Assembly: GCA_023392595.1 (NCBI GenBank)
Contig: JAEVYU010000065.1
Location: 30,298 to 94,297, forward strand
Origin: Bacillota bacterium
GTDB lineage: Bacteria > Bacillota > UBA4882 > UBA8346
DNA length: 64,000 nucleotides
Direction of reading: 5' to 3'
Shown piece after piece: positions 34,595 to 43,616 of this stretch. The notes beneath the pieces were generated by a model. It searched no databases. It saw only the letters and a program-made list of their open reading frames with translations, and was not told the DNA's origin. Within the stretch, counting starts at the first letter, position 1; every line of letters begins with the position of its first letter. Made by a program: the position numbers and the translations under genes.

Positions 34595-34816
34595 TTACTT
34601 GTTAAACCGGATAACCAAGGACATGATCAGGATGAAAAAGAAACCAATGGTCACAACGAGTACTCCACTTTGTTCATGGTCATTTCGTAAAAAATTGAAA
34701 CCCATGAAAAGGCCAACCATACTTACAACAAACATAAGTTTGGCATTGGCCGTCACTGTTACAAATAGCAATATACCGGCAGAAACCACGTTATATTGCA
34801 TGGCTGTAATTTTCAT
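34595..34816 (-). CDS. Small two-helix membrane protein, unknown
   Basis: A 73-residue protein from the ATG at 34816 (MKITAMQYNVVSAG), preceded by AAGAGGG at the right distance; the in-frame ATG at 34843 lacks such a site. Two hydrophobic stretches cover most of the chain: one near the start (VVSAGILLFVTVTANA, then LMFVVSMVGLFMGF) and one at the end (VLVVTIGFFFILIMSLVI). It ends RFNK. No family is recognised. Confidence 0.55.
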   Translation of the reverse strand: MKITAMQYNVVSAGILLFVTVTANAKLMFVVSMVGLFMGFNFLRNDHEQSGVLVVTIGFFFILIMSLVIRFNK

Positions 34817-34913
34817 TCGTTTCCCTCTTACCCTCACCCGCATAGAACATGACTGACTTTTATATATTTTTCACCAAAAATTCCGAATTACCCCGCCCCC
34901 GCCCGCACTGGCC

Positions 34914-35393
34914 TCACTTTTTATTAAAGACAATCCCATCATTGAAACGGGCGTTATATGCATCAAAATTGGGAATAATCCGCTGATAATTCTGTCCTAC
35001 CAGGGAGGAATTGATTATATAATCAGCCGAGGCCCGATTGCAAGCAACCGGGACATTCCAGACGGCAGCAATCCGAAGCAATGCTTTGACATCAGGGTCA
35101 TGTGGTTGCGGTTCCAGCGGGTCCCAGAAAAAAATCAGCATATCGATTTTTCCTTCGGCAATGAATGCACCAACTTCCAAATCTCCCCCCAAAGGACCAC
35201 TTTTAAATTTATGGACATCAATTCCCAGTGCGGTTTCTAATAATTTCCCCGTAGTGCCGGTTGCATAAAGATGGTGTTTTTTTAAAATATCCTTATATTC
35301 TCCGGCCCATTCCAGTAAACTCTTCTTCTCGTGGTCATGAGCAACCATGGCAATATGTTTTGACTTAAAAGTTTGCGGATCATGATCTGGCAT
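34914..35393 (-). CDS. mgsA: Methylglyoxal synthase
   Basis: A 159-residue protein: IAMVAHDHEKKSLLEWA with the conserved His and Lys, TGTTGKLLE, the phosphate-binding SGPLGGDLEVGA with its catalytic aspartate, FFWDPLEPQPHDPDVKALLR, and ACNRASADYI. It turns dihydroxyacetone phosphate into methylglyoxal plus phosphate, a bypass used when phosphate is short. All the family's active-site positions look intact. The carboxy terminus is slightly longer than in E. coli. It is a single gene between small membrane proteins and a MITE-like palindrome. Confidence 0.94.
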   Translation of the reverse strand: MPDHDPQTFKSKHIAMVAHDHEKKSLLEWAGEYKDILKKHHLYATGTTGKLLETALGIDVHKFKSGPLGGDLEVGAFIAEGKIDMLIFFWDPLEPQPHDPDVKALLRIAAVWNVPVACNRASADYIINSSLVGQNYQRIIPNFDAYNARFNDGIVFNKK

Positions 35394-35490
35394 ATTCTGT
35401 TTCCTCCGTAATTACCATTTCTTTCATTATACCTTACTTCATGGCAAAATGCTTGGAATTTATGCAAATTTGATCCTGAGAAATAAAAAG

Positions 35491-35595
35491 CCGGGGCTGT
35501 CCCAAAAGCAATTTAAATCAATAAGAAATACAATATACCGTATCGTTTCAATATTGTATTCAGATCGCTAAATTTACTTTTGGGAGAATCCCCGG
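35491..35595. mobile_element. MITE-like palindromic element with insertion-sequence-like ends
   Basis: A 105-base stretch with imperfect terminal inverted repeats: CCGGGGCTGTCCCAAAAGCAA on the left, and on the right a sequence that reads CCGGGGATTCTCCCAAAAGTAA when inverted. Inside it, AATACAATAT (35527-35536) and ATATTGTATT (35551-35560) form a second, perfect inverted repeat. GGGGCTGTCCCAAAAG is the kind of end carried by several insertion sequence families such as IS1182. No target duplication is obvious. Read from trxA, the outer stem is followed by CTTTTTATTT, so it may also terminate trxA. Confidence 0.5.
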
Positions 35596-35653
35596 ACCGA
35601 CGGTCTTCATCCATTAAAACTCATATCAGATGAACCAGTAACAGTTAAACAGT

Positions 35654-35971
35654 TTAGCCTAAATACTTATCAATTTCTCCCGCGATTTCTTTTTTCGGCC
35701 TGAAGCCCACCAGTTTGAACGCTGGATTACCATCCTTAAACAGGCAAATCGTCGGGATGCTCATAACCCCATATTCACTGGCCAATTGCTGATTATCATC
35801 TACATTAATCTTACCCACTTCAATTTTCCCGGAATATTGAGAAGCAATCTCTTCAATGACGGGTCCCACCATCTTGCAGGGCCCGCACCAAGGGGCCCAA
35901 AAATCTACAAGTACTGGAACTTTGGAATCCAGGACTTCTTTTTGAAAGTTACTTTGATCCAAATCAATCAT
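35654..35971 (-). CDS. trxA: Thioredoxin
   Basis: A 105-residue thioredoxin with the redox-active WCGPC in VDFWAPWCGPCKM, the cis-proline in MSIPT and the usual ending KKEIAGEIDKYL. The start is the ATG at 35971 (MIDLDQSNFQKEV), nine bases after AAGGGAG; the open frame runs on upstream but only as noise. It reduces disulfides of cytoplasmic proteins. It is separate from pyk, about 190 bases away. Confidence 0.95.
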   Translation of the reverse strand: MIDLDQSNFQKEVLDSKVPVLVDFWAPWCGPCKMVGPVIEEIASQYSGKIEVGKINVDDNQQLASEYGVMSIPTICLFKDGNPAFKLVGFRPKKEIAGEIDKYLG

Positions 35972-36164
35972 TACGAACACTCCCTTATCGTTGATAGCTT
36001 TAGCCGGTAAATAGTTTAACTTTTCCAGTTGCCATTTAGGGTGGACACAAACAACTGCAAATGTCAAATTCATTATCTCCATCAACTATTCAGTTCATTC
36101 CTGGATAAAATTTATTTTAAGCAGCGGCAATCTTCGAACGCTATCAGCAGCTTTCGCCCCTCAC

Positions 36165-37583
36165 TCACGACACTTGGTAAACTTGAAGTAGATTGGTTGA
36201 CCCCGGTTCGTTGGTTCGGACTCCGGCGGTTAATACGATTAAATCATCTTCCTTAATAAAACCGTTTTTCTTGGCCGCTTCGACACTTCCATCAAGCATG
36301 CTGTCAATATCTTGCGCAACCGGGACAATTAAAGGATAAACGCCCCAGGAAATCGTCAATTGCTGAGCCACTTTTTGAGATGGAGTAACTGCCACAATCG
36401 GAGCCTGCGGCCGATATTTGGAAACGGTCCTCGCCGTGCTTCCCGATTGAGTCGAGCTAATAATAGCGGTGGCTTTCAGATCCAGAGCCGTTTGACATGT
36501 TGCATGGCTGATAGCATCGGCAACCGTAGGAAAAATACCAACTTTCTTCTGGTCCAAGAGTTGATCATACTGTAAAGAATTTTCAATCCGCTGCGCAGTC
36601 TTGGCCATCATTTCCACAGCTTCTATAGGATATTTACCGGCAGCAGTTTCTGCGGAAAGCATAATAGCATCGGTACCATCTAAAATAGCATGAGTAATAT
36701 CAGTTATTTCAGCCCGTGTCGGTCTTGGATTTCGAATCATCGACTCCAACATTTCGGTAGCGGTGATAACCGGCTTCCCAGTACGGTTACATAAGTCTAT
36801 CAAAGTTTTTTGGATGATAGGAACTTCCTCTAGAGGAACTTCAACCCCCAAATCGCCCCGGGCAACCATAATCCCATCGCAAGCTTGCAGAATTTCTTCG
36901 CTGTTCCTGAATCCTTCTTCGTTTTCTATTTTAGCAATTAAAAGTTGCTGACCGCCCAATTCCTTCACTAGCCTGCGGATTTCCAACAGATGTTCCGCTT
37001 TGCGGGCAAAGGAAACTGCTATAAAGTCGACTTGCTGCTTCACGACAAATTCGATATCGGCCGGATCTTTTCCCATCAGAGCCGGCAAATTGACGGAAAT
37101 ACCCGGTAAAGTTACCCCTTTACGGGAAGTTAACTCTCCGCTATTTAAAACCTGGCATTCGACTTGAACATCCTTTAAGGCCACCACACTCAGATTGATC
37201 ATGCCATCAGCCAGTAAAATTTTGCTTCCCACTTTAACATCTTGGAGCAACGTTGGATAATCGACATAAATAAACCCTTCGGTTTTATCCTTAGCCGAAT
37301 CGGTCGTCAAATGAAGCCGGTCACCCTCGTTTAATATTAGTGGTTCTGTTTTGAGTTTTCCGATGCGAATTTTCGGGCCCTGAATATCGGCTAAAATTCC
37401 CACAGTCACTCCAAGCCGCGCGGCAGTTTCCCGTATTAAACGGATCCGCTCGGCATGTTCCTCGTAGGTACCGTGGGAGAAATTTAAGCGAGCAATATTC
37501 ATCCCCGCTTTAATCATTTTTTCTAAAATTTGCGGATCTGTGCTGGAAGGTCCTATCGTACATATAATTTTTGTCTTTTTCAC
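36165..37583 (-). CDS. pyk: Pyruvate kinase
   Basis: A 472-residue enzyme starting with GTG at 37583 behind AGGAGG. It has the barrel motifs RLNFSHGTYEEH, LADIQGPKIRIG, SFARKAEHLLEIR, the active-site KIENEEG and MVARGDLGVEVP, TATEMLESMIRNPRPTRAE and DAIMLSAETAAGKYP. It ends after the allosteric C domain (LTAGVRTNEPGSTNLLQVYQV) and lacks the extra PEP-utiliser-like domain that Bacillus pyruvate kinases carry. It catalyses PEP plus ADP to pyruvate plus ATP. It is 9 bases downstream of pfkA, so co-expressed. Confidence 0.97.
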   Translation of the reverse strand: MKKTKIICTIGPSSTDPQILEKMIKAGMNIARLNFSHGTYEEHAERIRLIRETAARLGVTVGILADIQGPKIRIGKLKTEPLILNEGDRLHLTTDSAKDKTEGFIYVDYPTLLQDVKVGSKILLADGMINLSVVALKDVQVECQVLNSGELTSRKGVTLPGISVNLPALMGKDPADIEFVVKQQVDFIAVSFARKAEHLLEIRRLVKELGGQQLLIAKIENEEGFRNSEEILQACDGIMVARGDLGVEVPLEEVPIIQKTLIDLCNRTGKPVITATEMLESMIRNPRPTRAEITDITHAILDGTDAIMLSAETAAGKYPIEAVEMMAKTAQRIENSLQYDQLLDQKKVGIFPTVADAISHATCQTALDLKATAIISSTQSGSTARTVSKYRPQAPIVAVTPSQKVAQQLTISWGVYPLIVPVAQDIDSMLDGSVEAAKKNGFIKEDDLIVLTAGVRTNEPGSTNLLQVYQVS

Positions 37584-37592
37584 AGATGCCTC

Positions 37593-38579
37593 CTAAACAT
37601 TTGCCATAATGTTAACCAATTCAAGCTCCGCTGGATTGAGTGATTTTTTAGTATTAATAGCTTCATCTAAATTACAGACGCTAACTTGATTATTCGTATA
37701 CCCAACCATCTTTTCACTTTCTCCCGCCAATAACAAATCAACGGCTTTTGCTCCCATCAATGTTGCGATTTTGCGGTCAAAAAATGTCGGTGTGCCACCC
37801 CGTTGCAAATGGCCTAAAATTGTAATCCGAACATCAAGGCCGGTCCGTAACGATAAGTAATTGCCTACTTTAAAAGAACTGGAATGTTCGATATTGTTCG
37901 GATCACCAAATAATCCTTCCGCAACCAATACAATACTATGCGACTTCTTACGCGAAGTATTCTCGAGAATTTGAGCCGCCAGACGTTCCAAATCGCATGG
38001 GATTTCCGGAACCAAAACCGCCTCCGCGCCCCCGGTCAGAGCTGCCGATACAGCTATAAATCCATTATTCTTTCCCATTACCTCAATAACACAAGTCCGG
38101 TTATGGGAGGAAGCAGTATCCCGTACTTTGTTCATAGCATCTAAAACTGTATTCACGGCAGTATCAAATCCAATGGAATAATCGGTACAGCCGATATCGT
38201 TGTCAATCGTACCGGGAATTCCCACCGTTTGAAATCCCATTTTATTTAATACCTGAGCGCCACGGAAAGAACCGTCGCCGCCAATAATAACCAGTCCATT
38301 CAGTCCAAGCTTTTCCAATTGTTCTTTGGCCCTTGATTGCCCTTCCGGAGTTTTAAATTCAAGGCAACGAGCTGATTGTAGGATTGTACCACCCCGTTGA
38401 ATAATATCTCCTACCGAACGGGAATCCATCTTAACCATATCGTCTTCCAAAATACCGCTATATCCCCGTTTAATGCCGTAAACCTCACACCCATGAAAAA
38501 GCGCTTTACGAACGATGGACCGAATCGCAGCATTCATTCCAGGGGCATCGCCGCCACTAGTCAACACTCCAATCTTCAT
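37593..38579 (-). CDS. pfkA: ATP-dependent 6-phosphofructokinase
   Basis: A 328-residue enzyme of normal bacterial size, from the ATG at 38579 (MKIGVLTSGGDAPGMNAAIR) with CGGAGG just upstream; the open frame has unrelated sequence before it. Substrate motifs are IIGGDGSFRGA, the catalytic PGTIDNDI, the MGKNNGFIA segment, and ITILGHLQRGGTPTFFDR. Glycine in GGDGS favours ATP over pyrophosphate as phosphoryl donor. It lies between accA (19 bases upstream) and pyk. Confidence 0.97.
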   Translation of the reverse strand: MKIGVLTSGGDAPGMNAAIRSIVRKALFHGCEVYGIKRGYSGILEDDMVKMDSRSVGDIIQRGGTILQSARCLEFKTPEGQSRAKEQLEKLGLNGLVIIGGDGSFRGAQVLNKMGFQTVGIPGTIDNDIGCTDYSIGFDTAVNTVLDAMNKVRDTASSHNRTCVIEVMGKNNGFIAVSAALTGGAEAVLVPEIPCDLERLAAQILENTSRKKSHSIVLVAEGLFGDPNNIEHSSSFKVGNYLSLRTGLDVRITILGHLQRGGTPTFFDRKIATLMGAKAVDLLLAGESEKMVGYTNNQVSVCNLDEAINTKKSLNPAELELVNIMANV

Positions 38580-38598
38580 TTTTGCCTCCGTTGTCCGT

Positions 38599-39567
38599 TT
38601 ATTTTTCGTTGTATTTGCCATAATTACGATACCTCTTGTATCTGTCTTCTAACAGTATTTCAGGGGACATTTGCAATAAAGATTGCAAATGTTTCAAAAC
38701 GGCAGTTTTTATATTCGTAGCCGCTTCAGTCGGATTTTTATGAGCTCCCCCTAATGGTTCCGGAATTACTTCATCGACGATTCCCAGTTTTAAGAGATTC
38801 GGAGCGCTAAATTGCAAAGCGTTGGACGCTTCGTTAGCCTTTGAAGCATCCTTCCACAAAATTGATGCGCAAGCTTCAGGAGAACAAACAGAATAATAAG
38901 CATTTTCCATGATTAAAACTCTATTACCGACACCCGTTGCCAAAGCGCCGCCGCTTCCTCCTTCTCCAGTAATCACCACCACAATAGGAACTTTCATATT
39001 GGCCATTTCCCGGATGTTACGCGCTAAAGCCTCGGCCTGACCGCGTTCTTCAGCTTCAATTCCGGGATAAGCTCCTACCACATCCACTAAACAAATAATG
39101 GGTCTATTAAATTTATTAGCCTGTTGCATCAGGCGTAATGCTTTACGATACCCTTCCGGATAAGGAAGTCCGAAACTTCTTAAAATGTTTTCTTTCGTGT
39201 CCCGGCCTTTTTGTTGGCCTAAAATTGTGACCGGAATTCCCTCAAAAAAAGCCACTCCTCCTACCATAGCCGGGTCATCGCGAAAACTCCGGTCGCCATG
39301 AAGTTCAATAAAATCAGTACAAATCATTCCCACGTAATCCAAAAAAGTAGGCCGTTTAGGGTGACGGGCTATTTGCATTCGTTGTAAGGGTGATAAATTT
39401 TTATAAATTTCAGTACGCAGGGAATTGGCCTTCGATTCAAGCGCCAGGATCTGTTCTTCCATATCAATCCCTTTTTCCCTGGAAAACTGTTTAATCTCTT
39501 CAATCTGTTTTTCTAATTCTAATACAGGTTTTTCAAATTCCAATATTGGACCCTGATTAATTGCCAT
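38599..39567 (-). CDS. accA: Acetyl-CoA carboxylase carboxyltransferase, alpha subunit
   Basis: A 322-residue subunit from the ATG at 39567 (MAINQGPILEFEK), eight bases after GGAGG, overlapping the accD stop by 11 bases. Typical sequences are EFEKPVLELEKQIEEI, GDRSFRDDPAMVGGVAFFEG, GSGGALATGVGNRVLIMENAYYSVCSPEACASILWKD, and IVDEVIPEPLGGAHKNP. With AccD it moves the carboxyl group from carboxybiotin to acetyl-CoA to form malonyl-CoA. The biotin carboxylase and carrier protein are not in this window. Confidence 0.96.
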   Translation of the reverse strand: MAINQGPILEFEKPVLELEKQIEEIKQFSREKGIDMEEQILALESKANSLRTEIYKNLSPLQRMQIARHPKRPTFLDYVGMICTDFIELHGDRSFRDDPAMVGGVAFFEGIPVTILGQQKGRDTKENILRSFGLPYPEGYRKALRLMQQANKFNRPIICLVDVVGAYPGIEAEERGQAEALARNIREMANMKVPIVVVITGEGGSGGALATGVGNRVLIMENAYYSVCSPEACASILWKDASKANEASNALQFSAPNLLKLGIVDEVIPEPLGGAHKNPTEAATNIKTAVLKHLQSLLQMSPEILLEDRYKRYRNYGKYNEK

Positions 39568-40456
39568 CAACCCCACCTCCATTCGTATGCACTTTAAGTA
39601 GCTGAGTTAGGGTTGCTTTTAAATCCTTACGGTTGACAAGAATATCGACAATCCCGTGTTCCAATACGAACTGGGATGATTGAAAACCCTGCGGTAATGT
39701 TTGCCGTATGGTTTGTTGAATAATACGGGGGCCGGTAAAACCGATTAAGGCGTCCGGTTCGGCAATGATAATATCCCCCAGTGAAGCAAAACTTGCAAAT
39801 ACTCCTCCCATGGTAGGATCGGTTAAAAGTGAAATGTACAAACAACCCGCTTCCGACAACCTGTTCAACGCCTGACTCGTTTTCGCCATTTGCATAAGAG
39901 AAAATATTCCCTCTTGCATTCTGGCCCCTCCGCCTCCGGCAGATACAGCGATAAAAGGCAACTTTTCTTTGGTGGCGTATTCAATTGCGCGGGTAATTTT
40001 TTCACCGACGACCGAACCCATGGAGCCAGCCATAAATCCAAATTCAATAATGGCAAGACTCACAGGGATGTCATTAATTAACGCCCGTCCAATAATCGCA
40101 CCCTCATTGAGTTCCGTATTTTTCTGAGCTTTTTTGATTCGCGGCTCATATTCAGGGAAATTCAAAATATTAACCGTTTTTAAATTGGAATCAATTTCCT
40201 GAAAACCATCTTTATCGACCAATAATTCCAAACGTTCTTTGTAATTAATTCGAAAATGAAAATTACATTTCGGACAAACATTCAAATTTTTCTCCAGATC
40301 TTTATGGTAGGTAATTTGAGAACAGCGGTTGCACTTTACCCATAACCCATCCGGAATTTCTTTCTTTTCTACAGCATCAATACGGCCATTGAATTGTTGT
40401 TGCTCGCTTTTAACTGTAATGTATTTCGGTTTCGTTTTAAAAAGATCTTTTAACAA
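39557..40456 (-). CDS. accD: Acetyl-CoA carboxylase carboxyltransferase, beta subunit
   Basis: A 299-residue subunit. The best start is the TTG at 40456, which gives MLKDLFKTKPKY, the usual AccD beginning, with AAGGAG eight bases upstream. A GTG at 40465 lies on top of that site. The amino-terminal zinc ribbon reads WVKCNRCSQ...NVCPKCNFHFR (four cysteines). The crotonase-fold core has AGGGGARMQEGIFSLMQMAKTS and DPTMGGVFASFASLGDIIIAEP. It works with AccA, whose gene overlaps its end. Confidence 0.95.
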   Translation of the reverse strand: MLKDLFKTKPKYITVKSEQQQFNGRIDAVEKKEIPDGLWVKCNRCSQITYHKDLEKNLNVCPKCNFHFRINYKERLELLVDKDGFQEIDSNLKTVNILNFPEYEPRIKKAQKNTELNEGAIIGRALINDIPVSLAIIEFGFMAGSMGSVVGEKITRAIEYATKEKLPFIAVSAGGGGARMQEGIFSLMQMAKTSQALNRLSEAGCLYISLLTDPTMGGVFASFASLGDIIIAEPDALIGFTGPRIIQQTIRQTLPQGFQSSQFVLEHGIVDILVNRKDLKATLTQLLKVHTNGGGVDGN

Positions 40457-40589
40457 AAACTCCACTCCTTAAGCTCATCTTAGTATTCTGGAGCATTTTA
40501 CTAAAATATCAAAATTTCTATAAATTGTCATTAACTACATTTATTTCGTGATTCTAAGTAAATATCCTGCTCAATTAATTTCTATAAAA

Positions 40590-40790
40590 TCAAAACCTTT
40601 GAAGCGCATTGTTGATAACCTCATTTGCTTCCCCGATTTCCAATTGGGTAACCATGACTTCTACATTTTGTTCTTCCTTCACAGTTGAATTAGATTCTTT
40701 CAATTTCACCAGAATACCTTCTATTTCCAAAAGTTGTTTTAAGATTGCGGCTATTCTTCGATTTGGCGCTATGTAAACAGCAACCCACAT
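40590..40790 (-). CDS. Small conserved protein upstream of accD
   Basis: A 66-residue protein from the ATG at 40790 (MWVAVYIAPNRRIAAILKQLL), nine bases after AGAGGG; a TTG at 40811 would sit before that site. It has the form of the short protein often found just before accD in Clostridia: MWV-YIAPN, a helix, GILVKL, VMVTQLEIGEANEVINNAL. The fold suggests a DUF2007-like or ACT-like signal-transducing domain, but this is a guess. The position at the head of the acc-pfkA-pyk run behind a good promoter argues for a regulatory or accessory role. Confidence 0.65.
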   Translation of the reverse strand: MWVAVYIAPNRRIAAILKQLLEIEGILVKLKESNSTVKEEQNVEVMVTQLEIGEANEVINNALQRF

Positions 40791-40837
40791 TGAAAGAATC
40801 CCTCTTTCCAATTTAAGCGCAAAAGCGCCTATATATC

Positions 40838-40866
40838 AGGATAAATGAGTATATCAAGCTTGTCAA
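40838..40866 (-). promoter_or_regulatory. Promoter of the accD-accA-pfkA-pyk run
   Basis: On the minus strand a perfect TTGACA (40861-40866), a 17-base spacer and TATCCT (40838-40843). The transcript would start about 30 bases before the small protein gene. A short GCGC-TTTT-GCGC hairpin lies in that leader. Confidence 0.6.
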
Positions 40867-41007
40867 GTAAAAAAAACGAGAATTAACACAGTAGTAATCT
40901 CCTGGTATTTATTTTTAATAAAAAATTCAGAGTGTTCTCGATGAAAAAATAAAAAAAGTTTCGGAAGCCCAATAATCTAAAAAATATAAAGTCCTTCAAA
41001 AAAGATC

Positions 41008-42363
41008 TTATCCCATCGCATTCACCAGGTTTTTAAACAAGGTACCCCGTTCCTGGTAATTTTTAAACATATCGTAACTGGCACAGGCTGGCGATAACAG
41101 TACAACCTGGCCTGGCCCGGCAAGTTTTGTTGCCGTTTCCACAGCTTCCTCAAAAGTTTTGACCGGAGTGATCGGAAAATCTTCCCGGAAGTTTCTAACT
41201 GCGGCAATTATTTGGGGTCCGGTAACACCGATTACAACCAAATGCTTACATTGATTGACAATGACTGGGGCGAGTTTATCGAAGGGAAGATGTTTATCAT
41301 AACCGCCGGCAATTAGAATCGTAGGTCTGGTCATGGCCATTAAACCGGCAATAGCCCGATCAGGCGTCGTGGAAATTGAATCGTTGTAAAAAAGTACCCC
41401 GTTTTTTTCCCGTATAAATTCCAAACGGTGTTCGACTCCACTGAATTCTTCCACAACCGGGGTTAAATTCTCAAGAGGTACTCCGTTGATTCGTGCAGCT
41501 AACGAAGCAGTTAATATATTTTCAACGTTATGGTCACCTAAAAGTTTCAGGCGATTTCTGGTGGTCAATACCTCAGTCTGACCGTTCAGCCGGATTACCA
41601 ACTTATCGTCTTCCAAACAAGCTCCTTCATCAAGGTTCCGCTTTCGGCTGAAATAATACAATTTTCCTTTTACTTTGTCGGAGAGGCCACGGGTAATTTC
41701 ATTGTCATAATTGAGAATAGCAATATCCTTTTCGCTTTGATACTGTAAAATATTGCTTTTGGCTTGGATATATTCCTCCATGGACGCATGAATATCCAGA
41801 TGGTTGGGAGTTATATTGGTAATAATCGACAATTGCGGACTTTTGCTAACCGTTTGAAGTTGAAAACTGCTAAGTTCGAGAACAACCTTAGAAGATTGGT
41901 TCATGGCCGGCAACTGGTCCATCAAAGAACGTCCAATATTGCCACCGACAAAAGTAGCAGGAAAAGCGGATGCCATCATTAGTCCAATCAACGTGGTGGT
42001 TGTAGTCTTACCGCTGCTGCCGGTAATCCCAGTGATTTGACCCGGGCACTTTTCAAAAAACAACTCCATTTCACTGCTGAAAACAGCTCCCTCCGAACGG
42101 GCTCTTTGTAATTCCGGTAAATCTTTTTTCATACCCGGAGTCACATAAATAGAATCAAAACCGTGTAAATGACTTAAATAATCATCACCCAGGCAGTATT
42201 CAAGCTTTAAATCACTTAATTTTCCCAAATAATTCTGAAGTTCCTCAGATGATTTCTTGTCAAAAACCGTTACTTGTGCGCCTTGTTCCACTAAATATCT
42301 GATTAAAGGAGTATTACTAACGGCCAAACCGATTACTGCAGTTTTTTTAAGAGTTCCCATCAT
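41008..42363 (-). CDS. murD: UDP-N-acetylmuramoylalanine-D-glutamate ligase
   Basis: A 451-residue Mur ligase. The amino-terminal UDP-binding domain is followed by the ATP loop ITGSSGKTTTT (about residue 115), VVLELSSFQLQT, ITPNHLDIHASMEEY with the conserved histidine, and the carboxy-terminal NDSISTTPDRAIAGL and ILIAGGYDKHLPF. It adds D-glutamate to UDP-MurNAc-L-Ala in the cytoplasm. It stands alone here rather than in a dcw cluster, which is unusual for Bacillota. No second cell-division gene is near. Confidence 0.94.
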   Translation of the reverse strand: MMGTLKKTAVIGLAVSNTPLIRYLVEQGAQVTVFDKKSSEELQNYLGKLSDLKLEYCLGDDYLSHLHGFDSIYVTPGMKKDLPELQRARSEGAVFSSEMELFFEKCPGQITGITGSSGKTTTTTLIGLMMASAFPATFVGGNIGRSLMDQLPAMNQSSKVVLELSSFQLQTVSKSPQLSIITNITPNHLDIHASMEEYIQAKSNILQYQSEKDIAILNYDNEITRGLSDKVKGKLYYFSRKRNLDEGACLEDDKLVIRLNGQTEVLTTRNRLKLLGDHNVENILTASLAARINGVPLENLTPVVEEFSGVEHRLEFIREKNGVLFYNDSISTTPDRAIAGLMAMTRPTILIAGGYDKHLPFDKLAPVIVNQCKHLVVIGVTGPQIIAAVRNFREDFPITPVKTFEEAVETATKLAGPGQVVLLSPACASYDMFKNYQERGTLFKNLVNAMG

Positions 42364-42489
42364 CCATCACCAATTTTCCAAATTATTATCGACTAACATT
42401 CACAGTATATCGCTACTGAAAAATGTAAGACCCCACTTAAGTCAAAGCTTTACTTTGGCAAACAAAACACTCCTCCTTCTGACGAGTCC

Positions 42490-42519
42490 TAAAAAAACAG
42501 AGGGCGTTTCCGCCCTCTG
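42490..42519 (-). terminator. Intrinsic terminator of fba
   Basis: A 9-bp stem CAGAGGGCG/CGCCCTCTG (42498-42506, 42511-42519) with a TTTC loop on the plus strand, followed on the minus strand by TTTTTTTAGG, starting 17 bases past the fba stop. Confidence 0.92.
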
Positions 42520-42535
42520 CTCCTTGTTGTTTTTA

Positions 42536-43474
42536 TCAAATCGTATTGCTACAACCGAGCACGTTAACGATTTTATGTTTGACCATTGCCTTAATGGCTT
42601 CCCGGCCTGGAGTCAAGTATTGCCTCGGGTCGAAATCGCCAGGTTTTTCAGCAAAGTGCTTCCTGATGGAAGCAGTCATGGCTAACCGTAAATCCGAATC
42701 GATATTAATCTTACATACTGCCATCGTAGCCGCTTTCCGCAGCATTGCTTCAGGAACGCCTTGAGCGCCCGGCATTTGGCCACCATATTTGTTAATCATC
42801 TCAACAAATTCAGGGATAACCGAAGAAGCTCCATGGAGAACAATAGGGAAATTGGGCAACCGTTTTTCGACTTCTTCTAAGATATCGAAACGTAATCTGG
42901 GTTCACCTTTAAACTTAAAGGCGCCATGGCTCGTCCCAATCGCAATAGCCAGAGAATCAACTCCGGTCCGCTTAACAAATTCTTCAACCTGATCAGGATC
43001 GGTAAATGAGGCATCCTTTTCAGATACATTTACCGCATCTTCAATACCGGCAAGCTTACCAAGTTCCCCTTCAACGACAACTCCTTTTGAATGGGCATAA
43101 TCTACCACTTCTTTGGTAATTTTAATATTCTCTTCAAAGGCATGTTTGGATCCATCAATCATGACTGAAGTAAAGCCGCCATCAATACAGGATTTGCAAA
43201 CTTCAAAATTTTCGCCGTGGTCTAAATGGACGCAAATCGGTAATCCGGTATCTTCAATAGCTGCTTCAATTAATTTCATCAAATAGACATGTTTGGCGTA
43301 TTTCCGAGCGCCTGCCGATACTTGAAGAATCAACGGTGTCTTTTCTTCTTTGGCAGCTTCGGTAATGCCCTGAACGATTTCCATGTTATTGACATTAAAA
43401 GCGCCAATAGCATATCCGCCCTTATAAGCTTTTTGGAACATTTCAGTTGTCGTAACTAACGGCATTGATTTCAC
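42536..43474 (-). CDS. fba: Class II fructose-1,6-bisphosphate aldolase
   Basis: A 312-residue zinc aldolase: YAIGAFNVNNMEIVQGI, the zinc ligand motif CVHLDHGENFE, GFTSVMIDGSKHAFEENI, GELGKLAGIED, the GTSHGAFKFKGEP loop and VLHGASSVIPEFV. It splits fructose-1,6-bisphosphate into the two triose phosphates and, with pfkA, pyk and mgsA nearby, completes a local set of lower-glycolysis genes. It has its own promoter-like sequence and a strong terminator. Confidence 0.96.
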   Translation of the reverse strand: MKSMPLVTTTEMFQKAYKGGYAIGAFNVNNMEIVQGITEAAKEEKTPLILQVSAGARKYAKHVYLMKLIEAAIEDTGLPICVHLDHGENFEVCKSCIDGGFTSVMIDGSKHAFEENIKITKEVVDYAHSKGVVVEGELGKLAGIEDAVNVSEKDASFTDPDQVEEFVKRTGVDSLAIAIGTSHGAFKFKGEPRLRFDILEEVEKRLPNFPIVLHGASSVIPEFVEMINKYGGQMPGAQGVPEAMLRKAATMAVCKINIDSDLRLAMTASIRKHFAEKPGDFDPRQYLTPGREAIKAMVKHKIVNVLGCSNTI

Positions 43475-43537
43475 TCCTTTGGAATCCTTATTTTATACGT
43501 GCGCGCATGGGTGCGAGCCTGCTTTCCAGTCAAACCT

Positions 43538-43566
43538 ATTTTACCAGATTTAGGTTTAAAAGCAAA
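43538..43566 (-). promoter_or_regulatory. Possible promoter of fba
   Basis: On the minus strand TTTGCT (43561-43566), a 17-base spacer and TAAAAT (43538-43543), about 65 bases before the fba ATG. Confidence 0.45.
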
Positions 43567-43616
43567 CTAGTTTTATAAAAAATATCCAGTATATTATTTC
43601 CCTTCTTCGAGTCCTA

